Of a DNA stretch of 64,000 nt, positions 22,663 to 33,283 are shown one piece after another. A program made the position numbers and the translations under genes. The notes beneath the pieces are model-generated. The model made no database searches and was not told the DNA's origin. It was given only the letters and a program-made list of their open reading frames with translations. The DNA is from Acanthopleura granulata. Taxonomy: Eukaryota > Mollusca > Polyplacophora > Chitonida > Chitonidae. How positions within the stretch are numbered: position 1 is the first letter of the stretch; the number at the start of each line of letters is the position of its first letter. Where the stretch lies: NCBI GenBank assembly GCA_016165875.1, contig JABBOT010000029.1:496001-560000 (forward strand), in the 5' to 3' direction.

Positions 22663-24023
22663 TACGGAGGGAGGCGAATGGGAGACTGGTCTCTATATTT
22701 GGAAAGAGGACGACCCTTTCTTATAGATCGGCTGGAAGATCTCCGTGGTGCGGGTGATGTATCCATCACATCCGCATCTAATATTGAAGGGACGACGTCC
22801 TCCGACGATCCAAACCTGTTAAATGTTTGGATAGGATCTCGAGTGGCCTTAGACAGACGTTCTGTATGGCCACTCGGTTTACTGGTTTTAATATTACTTT
22901 GAACTTTGTTATTGGATTTGTTTTTGTCGTTATGATTTTTAGAGGGCTGAGGTTCAGGTATATTTTTTTCGGTATTCTTTACTGGTTTTATTTCTTCTAC
23001 TGTGAGGGTCTGGGTTGAGCAGGAGTTCCGTTCAGGTTGAGCTGAACGTTCAACAGTGATCGGGTTAGGTTTGTCGTTTCCAATGCGCCAAGTCAAGGAA
23101 GTTTGAGTTGCAACAGATGTTGCAGCTCGCTTGACTACATTGGCGAACGAAGTCTGCGGTGTCGTACTCGAAAGTGAGGCCAATTTGCGGGCCTCCTGAT
23201 AGGAAATGTTGTTTGTAGTTTTTAAAGTGATTATTTGTTTTTCTTTAATGAAAAGAGGACAGTCCTTAGAGGAGGCCATGTGATCTCGGCCGCAATTGCA
23301 GCACTTAATTATGCTGCTGCAGTCAAAACCATCATGACCTTCACTGCCGCATCTGAAACAAACCAGTTTATTTTTACACTGGCCTTTGCCATGACCAAAC
23401 TTTTGGGAAGTAAAACACCGTGTCGGGTTAGGTATGTATAAATCCACATTAACCCTATACGGGCCAATGTAGATATATGATGGTAGAGAGGTACTATTAA
23501 AGGTTATCAGATAGGTGTTTAATTTGAGGATGTTTCCAGCTTTTTTTGTTGTGAAACGCTTCACTCTGACAACACCCTGTGGTTTTAGTTCTGCACAGAT
23601 TTCTTCTTCAGATAGGTCGAAGATATCCCCATCCCCGTGACGTATTATTCCCTGACAACTGTTCAGGGTATTGTGAGGGGATGTAAAAACAGATATATCA
23701 GAAATCCTATTCAATGACAATAAATTTTGAGATTGTTGTTTCCGGAAACATTCGATTAGAATGTCTCCGGATCGCAGCTTTTTAACGTTTTTTAAAGTGC
23801 CTGCTGCACCCTCCAAAGCCCTCTTCAAAAGAAAAGGATGAATTTTAGAGGCCGGCTTTTGTTCACTCTTTGTTGAGAGAACAATAAAAGCCGGCCAACT
23901 TTCCTGTCCAATGTGTATAGAATCTGATAAAGCCTCCAGCTTCCTCTTTTTATCAGCCCCTGAAATTGGCTGAGAAGACGATCTCAAATTAGAAACATTT
24001 TTAGAAAGGTTTAGGGTATTCAT
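22662..24023 (-). CDS. LINE ORF1, RNA-binding gag-like protein (453 aa), intact
   Basis: The only unbroken ORF1 in the window. The N-terminal third is basic and polar. Residues about 44-160 (WPAFIVLSTKSEQ to RVKRFTTK) look like the RRM-type fold common in LINE ORF1 proteins. Three zinc-knuckle positions follow. The first (203-216) has Ser in place of the second Cys and is degenerate. The second is C222-X2-C225-X4-H230-X4-C235, and the third C241-X2-C244-X3-H248-X6-C255. The C-terminal 190 residues are low-complexity (Ser/Thr/Pro/Lys), ending in IRLPP. Stop TAA overlaps the ORF2 ATG. Expected role: coating element RNA and aiding target-primed reverse transcription. Confidence 0.92.
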   Translation of the reverse strand: MNTLNLSKNVSNLRSSSQPISGADKKRKLEALSDSIHIGQESWPAFIVLSTKSEQKPASKIHPFLLKRALEGAAGTLKNVKKLRSGDILIECFRKQQSQNLLSLNRISDISVFTSPHNTLNSCQGIIRHGDGDIFDLSEEEICAELKPQGVVRVKRFTTKKAGNILKLNTYLITFNSTSLPSYIYIGPYRVNVDLYIPNPTRCFTSQKFGHGKGQCKNKLVCFRCGSEGHDGFDCSSIIKCCNCGRDHMASSKDCPLFIKEKQIITLKTTNNISYQEARKLASLSSTTPQTSFANVVKRAATSVATQTSLTWRIGNDKPNPITVERSAQPERNSCSTQTLTVEEIKPVKNTEKNIPEPQPSKNHNDKNKSNNKVQSNIKTSKPSGHTERLSKATRDPIQTFNRFGSSEDVVPSILDADVMDTSPAPRRSSSRSIRKGRPLSKYRDQSPIRLPP

Positions 24024-24679
24024 AATAAATAATCACGGATTCACCCCACGTGTTCCCCACCCACCACGGAGTGCGAACAAGGGCGATGCCTGAACCTGGG
24101 GATACCCAGCAGGAAAGACACCAAGGATTCCACATGGGGTATACTCAAATAGATGGCCTTAATATGCACACCCCATTCCCCACCCGAGCTCCTCCATCAC
24201 CCACCCTATGAAGGAGGTTGGAAATTAGACACGGACTACTTGAGTGACCCTACAGCCACCGCCTCAAACGCAATCCCACGAACGAAATTTGAGAAAAATC
24301 ATTTGTTCTCTAAAGAGTGTTTATATAGAGAAGGTTTGGAACCACGCAGAGGCAGGCGTGACCAGCCGATTGATCGGATCGGGCCATCCGACCGCCCGTC
24401 TTTGGAGAAGTAAGGGCCGAAGTGGAGTGTTGGGCGTGAGGATCTCGCAAGATGAACCCGTCCTCAGCCACCAGGATCCCGTCCTGCCCCATCACGGGTC
24501 GCAACCCACGGCAAACAGGTTGCCCCTTTTAGTCGCCTTGTACGACCAGCCCGGGGAGGCTGTGGAACTATTCTATTCAGCGGAACCACACGGGAGAGCC
24601 CTAGGTTAGTCGCCTTGTACGACAAGCTTGCCAAGAGAACTGGGGCCCTATTCTTTTCACTCCCGGGAACCCCACGGGG
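24024..24679 (-). promoter_or_regulatory. LINE 5' leader/internal promoter, copy C
   Basis: About 650 bp of GC-rich leader upstream of ORF1, conserved in A to E and H. It must hold the element's internal promoter, since full-length copies begin at its first base. It carries the recurrent leader ORF (24310-24504 here, with a frameshift near 24355). It also carries nested self-complementary blocks near its first base. No TATA box is seen. Confidence 0.6.
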
Positions 24680-24692
24680 GTATGTAAATTGA
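24680..24692. repeat. target-site duplication of LINE copy C, right
   Basis: gtatgtaaattga, the exact partner of 18695-18707. Confidence 0.9.
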
Positions 24693-25280
24693 GCATCCCA
24701 TTTTATTAAATAATAATCCAATCACAATAATGATATGTAATTCTTTTAAAGTACAAAAATGTAAAAATTAGATTGAATAATTGATGGTAAATTATTTCAT
24801 GGTAACTCGATCATCCTACATATAAATATATGATTGCCTACTTGGCTATTTAAAGTAAAAATACAGCTCATGACTGAGGTAGTGTTCATTAAAAAGATTA
24901 TGAAATTGTCTCTTGAATGTAAAACCTGTTTGAAACGGCATGAATTCGTTGATGAAGTATCTTCGTGTAAAGTTTCGGGCATTGCGGTGCAGACTGGAAA
25001 TCTCAAGGCGAACATGCTTTAAGCTTATGCCGGAGTGAGCAGTCAGCCAGATAGGAGATATTAGCTGTCTATAAGCTGACTTAAATGTTCAGAGTTTTCT
25101 GTCAATATAAGATTTTATAACATAGGGACAGGACACTGTTTTGATGTTATATGTTTAAATTATATCAAGAACATGCTTGAACAACACCGCAAAATATTTC
25201 CAGACCATTGTGTTGTGGCAGGAGTAAGTGTCTTGATCATTTCACGTTGTAAACTGGCATATATATTAAAGTTACATCCT
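24693..25280. other. spacer between head-to-head LINE copies C and D
   Basis: About 590 bp of AT-rich unique-looking DNA separating the 5' ends of two oppositely oriented LINEs. A 62-codon plus frame (24834-25022) has no motif. Nothing else seen. Confidence 0.5.
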
Positions 25281-25932
25281 TGTGGGGTATCCGGGAGTAA
25301 AAAGAATAGGACCCCAGTTCTCTAGGCAAGCTTGTCGTGCGAGGCGACTAACCTAGGGCTCTCCCGTGTGGTTCCGCTGAATAGAATAGTTCCACAGCTT
25401 CCCCGGGCTTGTGGTACAAGGCGACTAAAAGGGGCAACCTGTTTGCCGTGGGTTGCGACCCGTGATGGGGAGGACGGGATCCTGGTGGCTGAGGACGGGT
25501 TCATCTTGCGAGATCCTCACGCCCAACACTCCACTTCGGCCCTTACTTCTCCAAAGACGGGCAGCCGGATGGCCCGCTCCGATCAATCGGCTGGTCACGC
25601 CTGCCTCTGCGTGGTTCCAAAACTTCTCTATATAAACACTCTTTAGAGAAGAAATGATTTTTCTCAAATTTCGTTCGTGGGATTGCGTTTGAGGCGGTGG
25701 CTGTAGGGTCACTCAAGTAGTTCGTGTCTAATGTGCAACCTCCATCATAGGGTGGGTGATGGAGGAGCTCGGGTGGGGAATGGGGTGTGCATATTAAGGC
25801 CATCTATTTGAGTATACCCCACGTGGAATCGTTGGTGTCTTTCCTGTTGGGTATCCCCAGGTTCAGGCATCGCCCTTGTTGGGACTCCGTGGTGGGTGGG
25901 GAACACGTGGGGTGAATACCTAATTATTTATT
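25281..25932 (+). promoter_or_regulatory. LINE 5' leader, copy D
   Basis: Self-complementary blocks sit at the start: CGGGAG (25292-25297) with CTCCCG (25361-25366), and inside them CTAGG (25322-25326) with CCTAG (25352-25356), enclosing GTCG/CGAC. They nest as one hairpin of about 75 nt beginning some ten bases from the 5' end. The leader ORF is here extended at its N-terminus to 104 codons (25332-25646). Confidence 0.5.
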
Positions 25933-27284
25933 ATGAGTCCCTTAAATCTTTCAAAAAATGTCTCTAACATTTAATCGTCGTCTCAGCCAACTTCAGGGGC
26001 TAACAAAAATGGGAAGCTGGAGGTTTTATCAGACCCACTTGACAATGGACAGGAAAGTTGACCGGCTTTCATTGTTCTCTCAACAAAGAGTGAAGAAAAG
26101 CCGGCCTCTATAATTCATCCTTTTCTTTTGAAGAAGGCATCGCAGGGTGCAGCAAGCACTTTGAACACTGTTCAAAAACTACGATCCGGACACATCGAAT
26201 GTTTCCGGAAACAACAATCAAACAATTTATTGTCACTGAAGAAAATTTCCGACATATCTGTTTTTACATCCAATCACAATACCCTGAACAGTTGTCAGGG
26301 AATAATACGTCACGCGGATGGGGATATCTTCGACCTATCTGAAAAAGAAATCTGCACAGAATTAAAACAAAAGGGTGTTGTCAGAGTGAAGCGTTTCACA
26401 ACAAAAAAAGCTGGCAACATCCTCAAATTGAACACATATCTGTTAACATTTAATAGCACCTCTCTACCATCATATAACTACATTGGCCCGTATAGGGTTA
26501 ATGTGGATTTATACATACCTAACCCTACGCGATGTTTTCCTTGCCAAAAATTTGGCTGTGGCAAAAGCCAATGTAAAAATAAACTGGTTTGTTTCAGATG
26601 CGGCAGTGAAGGGCATGATGGTTTTGACTGCAGCAGCACAGTCAAGTGCTGCAATTCTGGCGGAGATCACATGGCCTCCTCTAAGGACTGTCCTCTTTTG
26701 ATCAAAAACAAAGAAAGAATCAATTTAAAAACTAAAAACAACATTTCCTATCAGGAAACCCGCAAATTGGCCTCGGTTTCTACTACATCATCGCAGACTT
26801 CGTTTGCCAATGTAGTCAAGCGAGCTGAAACATCTGTCGCTACTCAAACTTCCTTGACTTGGCCCATTGGAAACGACAAACCGAATCCGATCTCTTTTGA
26901 ACCCTTGGCTCAACCTGTCCGGAACTCTTGTGCAACCCAGTACAAGAAAAAAAAGTAGTAAGCAATGCAAAACAAACTGATACACCTGAACCTCAGTAAT
27001 CTAAAAATCATAATGACAAAAACAGTTCGAAAAATACACCTCAAAGTAGTAATATTAAAACCGGTAAACCCAGAGGCCCTACGGAACGTCTGTCTAAGGC
27101 CACTAGAGATCCTGTCCAACCATTCAGCAGGTTTGGATCGTTGGAGGACGTTGTCCCTTCAACATCAGATGCGGATGTGATGGATACATCACCCGCACCA
27201 GGGAAATCTTCCAGCCGATCTCCAAGGAAGGGTCGTCCTAGATCCAAATATAAAGAGAAATCTCCTATACGCCTCCCTCCGTAA
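25933..27284 (+). pseudogene. LINE ORF1, copy D
   Basis: ATG at 25933 (MSPLNLSKN), then early stops. It is open as 276 codons from 26128 to 26958, ending where an A run replaces the CSTQT-type segment; the rest continues in another frame to IRLPP. In this copy the first knuckle has C-P-C but loses its His (CFPCQKFGCGKSQC), the second is intact, and the third has CCNSGGDH (Cys lost). TAA (27282-27284) overlaps the ORF2 ATG (27284-27286). Confidence 0.85.
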
Positions 27285-30200
27285 TGTCTATACACGACAA
27301 AATTATACAGTGGAATTGTCGAGGTCTTAAGGTTAATGTGATTGAAATAACACAGCTGGTCCAATCATTAAATCCTATTGCCCTTTGCCGTCAGGAAACT
27401 CACCTGAAGACATCTGACAAAGATAAAATAACTCTCAAGACTTATTCACTTTATAGTACATTTTGTCAGGAAGAAGAGCGAGCTGCAGGCGGCTCCTCTA
27501 TCTTCATAAATAATAATATTATCCACAGTCCTGTTGCTCTGGATACAGAGCTTCAGGCTGTGGCCGTTCGTGTTTCATTGTCTAAGACAGTCACTTTGTG
27601 TTCGGTTTATATTCCTCCGAACACGTCTTTGTCAGCTTTACAGTTACATAATTTGAAAGAACAATTACCTACACAGTTCATAATAATGGGTGATTTTATT
27701 TCCCATAACCCCTTATGGGGAAGTAACAATATAAATAATAAAGGCAAGGCAGTAGAAGATTTTTCACCAAGGAGGATAATGGCATTTATTCTGCTAGCGA
27801 TCTCACTGTCACCGTTCCTCCACTTCTTCTTGTTTTTTCTTGGAGAGTGCATGAGGATCTTTGTGGTAGTGACCATTTTCCTATTATCCTAGAGCATCTC
27901 ACTTCTAATTCTTTAGAACGTGTAGCTAGTTGGAAGTTCGATAATGCAGATTGGATGGCATTTGAGATGTTCTGTGAGGCTGACATCATTCCACAGACTC
28001 TCAATGCATCAAATGATCCCATATTGAAATCGGATAAGCTTATATTACGAGCTGCAGATAGAACTATCCCTAAGACCTCGACCAGTCCAAAATCCAAAAG
28101 TAAACCCTGGTGCGACAATCACTGTCATAAAGCCATAAAGGACCGTAAAAGGGCCCAAAGCAAGTTCAATCATTGTCCTACTGATAATAATTTAAACCAG
28201 GTTCGTATTCTTGGAGCTAAGGCTCGTCGATTGCTTAAGTCCAAGAGACGATCTTGTTGGCGGAACTTCATTTCAGGCATTACGTCCAAAACACCTATGG
28301 GTAAGGTCTGGAATATGGTTCAGAAACTCAAGGGCAAAAGTAACAAAGCAAAAGTCCAGCACTTGAAAGATGGAGATAAGATACTTACTTTTCCATCCGA
28401 TATTGCAAATAAATTAGCGGAATCAATTTCTAAAAACCCTTCTTCTGAGAATTATTCTTCAGAATTTCAGCACATCAAAAAGCAGAAGGAGAAAATGAAA
28501 TTGCCCTTTTCTTCTAAAAACTTAGAAGATTATAATCGTCCTTTTAATATCGATGAACTAAAAACTGCACTCAGAAAATCACTGCATGTGGTCCTGATAA
28601 TGTATATTATAAATTTCTGAACCATTTATCAGCTGAACCACTTGAGACTCTCTTGGACTTATTGAACGATATTTGGATAACTGGTAATTTTCCACCCTCA
28701 TGGAGGGAGGCATGTATTATCCCGATTCCCAAACCGGGTAAGGATCATACTGATCCAAATAATTACCGTCCCATAGCTCTTACCAGTTGCGTCTGTAAGA
28801 CTATGGAACGGATGATAAATGATAGACTTGTTTGGTTTCTTGAAACCAACAAGTTACTATCTAATATTCAATGTGGTTTTCGTCAAGGTAGATCCACAGT
28901 CGATCACCTTGTTCGACTTGAAAGTTTCATTCGCGATGGTTTTATTAATAATGAACATGTGGTGTCAATATTTTTTGACCTTGAAAAGCCCTACGACACC
29001 ACATGGAAATATGGCATTTTAAAAGACCTCGCGGATATGGGCCTTAAAGGTCGATTACCTATATTTATATCCAAATTTTTATCAAATCGTCAGTTTAAGG
29101 TACGGCTGGAGTGCACTCTTTCGGAATCTTATGAGCAAGAGATGGGTGTACCCCAGGGCAGTATCCTTTCACCTACGCTGTTCAGCATCAAAATTAATAG
29201 CTTGACCCAAACATTAACATCTGGAACCGAGGGTTGTTTATATGTAGATGATTTTCTGATATGTTACCGGGCGAAAAATATGAATAACATCGAGCGGCAA
29301 CTGCAGCTTTGTCTCAATAAGATCGAGATATGGGCAATTGCCAATGGTTTTAGATTTTCTACTTCTAAAACCGTGATTATGCATTTCTGTAATAAACGCA
29401 AACTTCATCTAGACCCTGAGCTTAAATTTTGTGGTGAACCAGTGAAGATTGTTGGGGAAAATAAATTTTTAGGAGTTATATTCGAGAGTAAACTATCTTT
29501 TATACCTCACTTAAAAACGCTTAAAGCTAAATGTATAAAGGCTCTGGATATAATTAAGGTCGTGTCTAACACCGATTTGGGTGCTGACCGATCTGTTTTA
29601 CTTAATTTATATCGTTCTCTGGTGAGGTCTAAATTGGACTATGGGTCCATCATTTATGGTTCCGCGAGGAAATCATATCTTAAAATGTTGGATCCGGTCC
29701 ATCACCAAGTTCTGAGGCTCAACCTTGGTGCCTTTAGAACCTCACCAGTAGAGAGTTTATACGTGGAGGCCATTGAGCCTTCTTTACATAACCGACGTAT
29801 TAAACTCAGCCTTCAATATGCAACAAAACTTAAAGCTCACCCAACAAACCCTGCCTACGACTGTGTTTTCAATCCATCATATGTAGACAAATATACTAAA
29901 TGTACTAACAAGATCCCTCCGTTCGGTCTTCGTATACGGGACCATGTTGTGGAAGCTAACATCAAGCTAGAGGAGATAGCTCCGGTATCTTTACCGGAGT
30001 CTCCTCCCTGGCTTCTCCCACAACCTAAACTAATATTTGATCTACGTCAACATAATAAATCGAATACAAATCCTCTTATAATTCAGCAAGCTTTTGCTGA
30101 AATTAAGGCTGAATATTCAAATTATAAATTTGTATACACTGATGGGTCGAAGGATGGGGACAGGGTTGCGACTGCGGCTGTCTTAGAACAGCGGGTCTCT

Positions 30201-30921
30201 TCTCTTCGTCTTCCGTCTTCATCGTCTATCTTTTCTGCAGAAGCCAGGGCTTTAATCCTGGCCTTATCATATGTTTTCCCTGGGCACGCCCAGAGGGCAA
30301 TGGTATGCAGTGACTCGCTCTCCTGCCTTTTGGCAATGCAGAATAATAAATTGAAAAACCCGCTTATTCTGGAAATTTTAGCCTTACATAGAAAATTGAT
30401 TAAAAGAGGCAAAGACATTATATTCAGTTGGATACCAAGCCATGTTGGTATCCATGGAAACACAGTTGTGGAAAGGGAGGCAAAGGCTGCCCTAAATAAA
30501 TCCGTATCAAAAGTTAAAATCCCATACACTGATTTTAAATCTAACATTGTTAAGTATATCCGTCGCCTTTGGCAGCATGAATGGGACGTGCAGGTGTGTA
30601 ATAAACTGCACGCTATTCACCCTGTCATTGGCCTCTTATACACTGGGTATGTCTCGTAGAGACCAAGTGGTTTTAACAAGATGCCGTGTTGGGCATTCTC
30701 GTCTAACACACAATTTTATCCTGGATGGGAGCAGTGCTCCCGAGTGTGTTGGATGTGGTGCTGAATACGGCATCAAACATATCCTGGTTGACAGTGCGGA
30801 CTTTGCCCATGTGCGGCAAAAATTCTACACAGTAAACTCCATATATGATTTGTTTGACAGCATCGCTGGCGACGCTGTCATAAAATATTTGAAGGCCATT
30901 GGCCTGTATCATAAAATATAA
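27284..30921 (+). pseudogene. LINE ORF2 (endonuclease-RT-RNase H), copy D
   Basis: Open segments are 27284-27892, 27847-28620, 28653-30659 (668 codons) and 30547-30921. Endonuclease motifs are RQETHL near 27390 and SDHFPI near 27868; GDFN is changed to GDFI and a deletion follows. The long segment holds the whole RT: FFDLEKPYD (28969-28995, Ala to Pro), GVPQGSILSPT, YVDD at 29241-29252. Then complete RNase H motifs: YTDGSKD near 30134, FSAEARALI, CSDSLSCLL, HVGIHGNTVVEREAK. A small deletion near 30630 shifts frame before the C-terminal CVGCGAEYGIKHILVD finger. Deletions near 27765 and 28585 inactivate it. Confidence 0.9.
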
Positions 30922-31150
30922 ATTTTATTTTCATACATACTCGTGATTAAACTTCCTTAATATGCTGGTTTTCGAGTTTTAGCTGTTTTGGTTTTCTTAC
31001 CTGTATTATGTCCGTACGTTTTTGGTTTGTTTTTAATGTTCTCTTGTCACCATCGAAAACCTGAACTGTCTCGTGGTTCCACCTTGTTCTCGCCACGATA
31101 TGGCTGAGATATTGCCGATGTGGCGTTAAGCCATAACCATTCATTTATTC
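30922..31150 (+). other. LINE 3' UTR and ATTC tail, copy D
   Basis: The block cgaaaacctgaactgtctcg, then ttctcgccacgatatggc, gagatattgccgatgtggcg and ttaagccataa is shared by all copies that keep their 3' end. It is probably the RT recognition region. It ends in cattcatttattcattc. Confidence 0.75.
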
Positions 31151-31154
31151 ATTC

Positions 31155-32602
31155 GAAAGCATAGAGAATAGGTTATTTTGCGCATAGGCCAACATGGAGG
31201 CCCTGATGTGAGCGTACTGGAATTGTGAGCCGTGGTAGTATGTGAGAATATGGCCGAGTGGGCATCTCATTGGTGCCTCAACCAGGGCGCCACTTTGGCG
31301 GGTGTCTCTGACCCGGAAGTCTCCCCGATCACCCCGGTCTGTCGCGAGTCGTCGTGTCACTGTCTTCGTCATCCGTGGTGCCCTGCGTGAATGTGCCAGT
31401 GATGCTACACCCTTGGTTTACGGTCTTCAGGGAGCGACACCTTGGTTTTCTTCTCAAAGGTGATGATTGCTTCATGTACACTAAGGGACTTCAGGAGGCC
31501 GGACTCTTTCAAGAAGGCAAAAAGCTGTGTTGGGACCCAGCCGTTTTCTGCGAAATGCTTTCCAAACCAGGGATGGGTTCAGGGAAGGCAGTCTTTAAAC
31601 TCCCACTTTTGGGCCTCGGTACCAGTGTCTTTGGGAAGAGTGCCGTTAATGGAAGGACGCCGGGTAGCAGGTCTTTGGACGAGGCGTTCCTGCGATGGCA
31701 GACGAGCTATACTTCACCTCTAACTCCGTTGGCACCAAATTGCCACTTCCCACTGTTGTGTATATCCTTACCGGCAATGTAGCGGAGGATGATTCCCCTC
31801 TGAAAGACCTTTTCCAGTTCAACTACATCATACGCCGTAGCGCCCGTTTCATGCACCCTCTTCTCCCAAACTTAGATTTTCTGACGCCTCGAGGGAGTGA
31901 GGCCTCGACCCCTCATGGCCTCGTCAAAGTGTTCCACGACTCTTTCGGCGACACTATTGAGGTCGCCATCCCTCAGTGGAGCTAAGTTCTCAGGGTCTAG
32001 ATCTCTGACATGGTAGAACCCATACACTTCCGCGGTGACAGGGTGGGCTTTCTGATAGATCACGCTGTCAATCCCCGTTAGAGAGCCTGACTTTGCCACC
32101 GTGAGATCTCAATGATAGCCTGTCCCTTTTTCCGCTCAGCCCGGACTGGGTAAAACTTGTCTTCGACCACCCAGTCGCCTTCGTTCCCCTGACACGGGAA
32201 CTTCATTCGGAATAAAAACTCGTCCCCATCAGGAAACGCGGTGAGAACCTGAGCCGCCCTCGCATCAGTCATACGGGCATCTAGAGACAGTCGGCCAGCT
32301 ACAGCATGTATACCGTCGGCGATGTCAGTATCGCCGGTGTCGAGAGGACCCTCCGATTCCACCCGCCAATGGCGCCATCAACTTCAAACTGATCTTTCGC
32401 ATCGTACAGAATCTAAGCCCAATCTTCAGACGGCGGCTGGATCGGGGGCGGGACGTGATCATCTATATCGATGATTGGCCGTTGTGGCCTCAACGGCCGG
32501 TGGATGCGGTTTTTGAGCGCATTCCGGTATAGGTTCTTCGAGAATGTACCCAGGCTCGAACTCTGCAAATATATCTTCCATCAAGTCATCCATAGTGGTC
32601 AT
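31155..32602 (-). pseudogene. type-B DNA polymerase-like gene, broken and truncated
   Basis: Starts at ATG 32602 (or 32593, MDDLMEDIFAEFEPGY) and can be followed with frame changes and stops. It is open to about 32470, then 32362-32078, 32099-31872 (TAA at 31874-31872) and on through WEKRVHETGATAYDV to a TAG near 31765. A frame with THPWFGKHFAENGWVP follows near 31580-31550. The last piece is 31372-31155 with RDTRQSGALVEAP and CPLGHILTYYHGSQ. These segments match, in order, what I remember of long conserved proteins in cnidarian and mollusc genomes annotated as DNA polymerase B-like. The catalytic region is missing: the centre appears deleted and the C-terminus is cut off by LINE copy D. The assignment therefore rests on memory of the family, not on visible active-site residues. 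Confidence 0.45.
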
Positions 32603-33283
32603 GCTGCTGCTGGATGGATATATCACATGTAGCAATGTCTTTACGTGAGAATTTCAACGGCGGCCAGACGTGGAAATTCTTTCTGCACTGCCCTCTTATC
32701 ACACCGCAGCGCAATCGGATATCCGCACACGAGACAGAGCCTTTGTTTGTTAGTAACGCCAACACCACAAATTCCCAAGGCTGTGTGCATGAGCCCTTAC
32801 GAAGCCTTGCCAGGTGAATCTTAGAGAAATAACCAGGGCAGACCAAAATAGACCAAAGCTTTTACCGCAGAGCTCTGGTGAGCTTACGGTGAACAACAGC
32901 ATATGTTGTGTCTCTTGGGTATGTTGATTGCATTAGCGAATCGGTAATGGCCTGTGTATCTAAATGGAGAGATCGCGCCGGTTTCCCGTCCTTCTTTGCC
33001 CTGGCTATTATATCTGCATGTGAACGGGTATCTGTCTGCATAAATACTTGGCAAAAGTTTATGTACGCGAACATCATAGGGCATGAGATCCAGCAGAAAT
33101 TATCCAGATCAGGGGCTGGGGGCTTGTCCGGCCGTAGGAGGGGGGATACCAATGGATTCTACATCCCCCCCCCAAGCTGCTCAGAATCAACCCCCCTGCT
33201 GAACATCGCGCAGTGTGACAAAAATATTCAGGAATATGTTTGATAAGACGTTTTCGTTCAATACGAAGGCAACCCATTACCAT
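32586..33283 (-). pseudogene. unidentified gene upstream of the polymerase-like gene, broken
   Basis: One minus-strand frame is open from 33152 to 32586 apart from a single TAA at 32864-32862. Protein-like features include AYINFCQVFMQTDTRSHADI and a Cys-bearing stretch CADIRLRCGVIRGQC that could bind zinc. The N-terminal part continues in another frame towards ATG 33283 (MVMGCLRIERKRLIKH). Its stop TGA (32588-32586) lies just inside the start of the polymerase-like frame, so the two genes overlap by about 17 bp. Function unknown. Confidence 0.4.

Larger units (their letters stand above)
18708..24679 (-). mobile_element. LINE copy C, full length
   Basis: A 5,972-bp element bounded by identical 13-bp duplications, which fixes both ends of the family. 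The 5' terminus is ccccgtgggg (element sense) and the 3' terminus is a run of ATTC units. ORF1 is intact and ORF2 has only a few lesions, so this is the best-preserved and probably one of the youngest copies. RNase H plus CCHC-type ORF1 plus APE endonuclease place it in the I group of non-LTR retrotransposons (I/Nimb-like). Confidence 0.95.
25281..31150 (+). mobile_element. LINE copy D, full length, plus strand
   Basis: Starts gtggggtatccgggagt and ends after the 3' UTR with cattcatttattcattc. No target-site duplication was found: the left flank is unrelated to the right flank, which is the truncated end of the polymerase-like gene. RNase H has the uninterrupted GGG run shared with E and G, so D belongs to a different lineage from B, C and H. 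Confidence 0.92.

Noticed and set aside
22582..23441. Open frames antisense to LINE ORF1 (also near 2343-3109, 13431-14191, 50123-50866)
   Set aside because: They are shadows of ORF1 in the opposite strand and recur only because the LINE recurs.
24153..24609. Open frames on the strand opposite the LINE leader (also at 14893-15350 and 25425-25803)
   Set aside because: They run antisense to the element and mirror the GC-rich leader. The sense leader ORF is the better candidate.
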